Assembly: GCA_017557185.1 (NCBI GenBank) | Contig: JAFZAP010000022.1 | Span: forward strand, 1 to 41,478 | DNA: 41,478 bases | Direction: 5' to 3' | Source: Prevotella sp. | Lineage (GTDB): Bacteria; Bacteroidota; Bacteroidia; Bacteroidales; Bacteroidaceae | Shown here: in pieces, positions 41,411 through 41,478 of the stretch | Layout of the letters: each line of letters opens with the position of its first letter | How positions within the stretch are numbered: the stretch's first letter is position 1 | The notes under the pieces: model-generated | The model's database searches: none | Told to the model about the DNA's origin: nothing | What the model saw: the letters and a program-made list of their open reading frames with translations, nothing else | Position numbers and translations under genes: made by a program

Positions 41411-41478
41411 GACGTCTTAAGACGCTTTGCCTTTCTATAAGAAAATTAAAATGAAAAGGAAAATGAAAATGAAAAGGA
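41411..41478. repeat. Small palindrome and AAAATG/AAAAGGA low-complexity repeat at the window end
   Basis: CGTCTTAAGACG (41412-41423) is a perfect 12-bp palindrome followed by CTTTGCCTTTCT, possibly a weak terminator. Then units of GAAAATGAAAA/GAAAAGGAAAA run to the end of the window. Confidence 0.5.

Overview
The window comes from a Bacteroidota chromosome, most likely Prevotella or a close relative. The evidence is Bacteroidetes-type promoters (-33 TTTG, -7 TAnnTTTG) before many genes, a complete type IX secretion (T9SS) core operon, a C10 (streptopain-like) protease with a Prevotella-style C-terminal tail, and many protein families restricted to this phylum. Genus is inferred from protein style, not from a search.

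Layout. 1-105: 3' end of a 5S rRNA gene and its terminator, so an rRNA operon lies just upstream. 111-1338: GC-rich palindromic repeats, a degenerate methyltransferase-like gene and a small DUF2795 gene. 1359-8458: an AraC-type regulator divergent from a five-gene efflux operon (TolC, HlyD adaptor, double ABC ATPase, two ABC-2 permeases; YbhGFSR-like). 8483-14010: three minus-strand operons: winged-helix regulator plus membrane protein; ECF sigma, anti-sigma-like and exported protein; two DUF2975 membrane proteins plus a small XRE regulator with a likely operator. 14028-16446: DUF4380-like protein, Gfo/Idh/MocA oxidoreductase and a long 22-bp-period repeat array. 16498-21414: C10 protease and a dockerin-containing exported protein. 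21572-28622: T9SS operon porP-gldK-gldL-gldM-gldN plus a small beta-barrel. 28624-41410: priA, a FadL-like porin, a PgpH-type HD hydrolase, gltX, kdtA, a GH20 hexosaminidase and a small conserved gene.

Three repeat systems overlay the genes. (1) Palindromic GC-rich elements sit between genes and, in frame, inside genes. One copy inside priA is a pair of about 31-bp inverted repeats around an in-frame DUF559 (PD-(D/E)XK nuclease-like) domain, splitting helicase motifs II and III. The linker of the ABC ATPase carries what looks like a miniature version without the nuclease. This looks like a nuclease-encoding mobile element with small non-autonomous derivatives and is the best candidate for an undescribed system. 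(2) Three arrays with exact 22-bp period but unrelated sequences (11641-11728, 16037-16322, 31381-31534); many units contain a dyad, as expected of helically phased protein-binding arrays or hairpin trains. (3) Short-period (7-, 8- and 9-bp) repeats inside hlyD, an ABC permease, gldK, gldL, gldN and kdtA; several would shift the frame on gain or loss of a unit.
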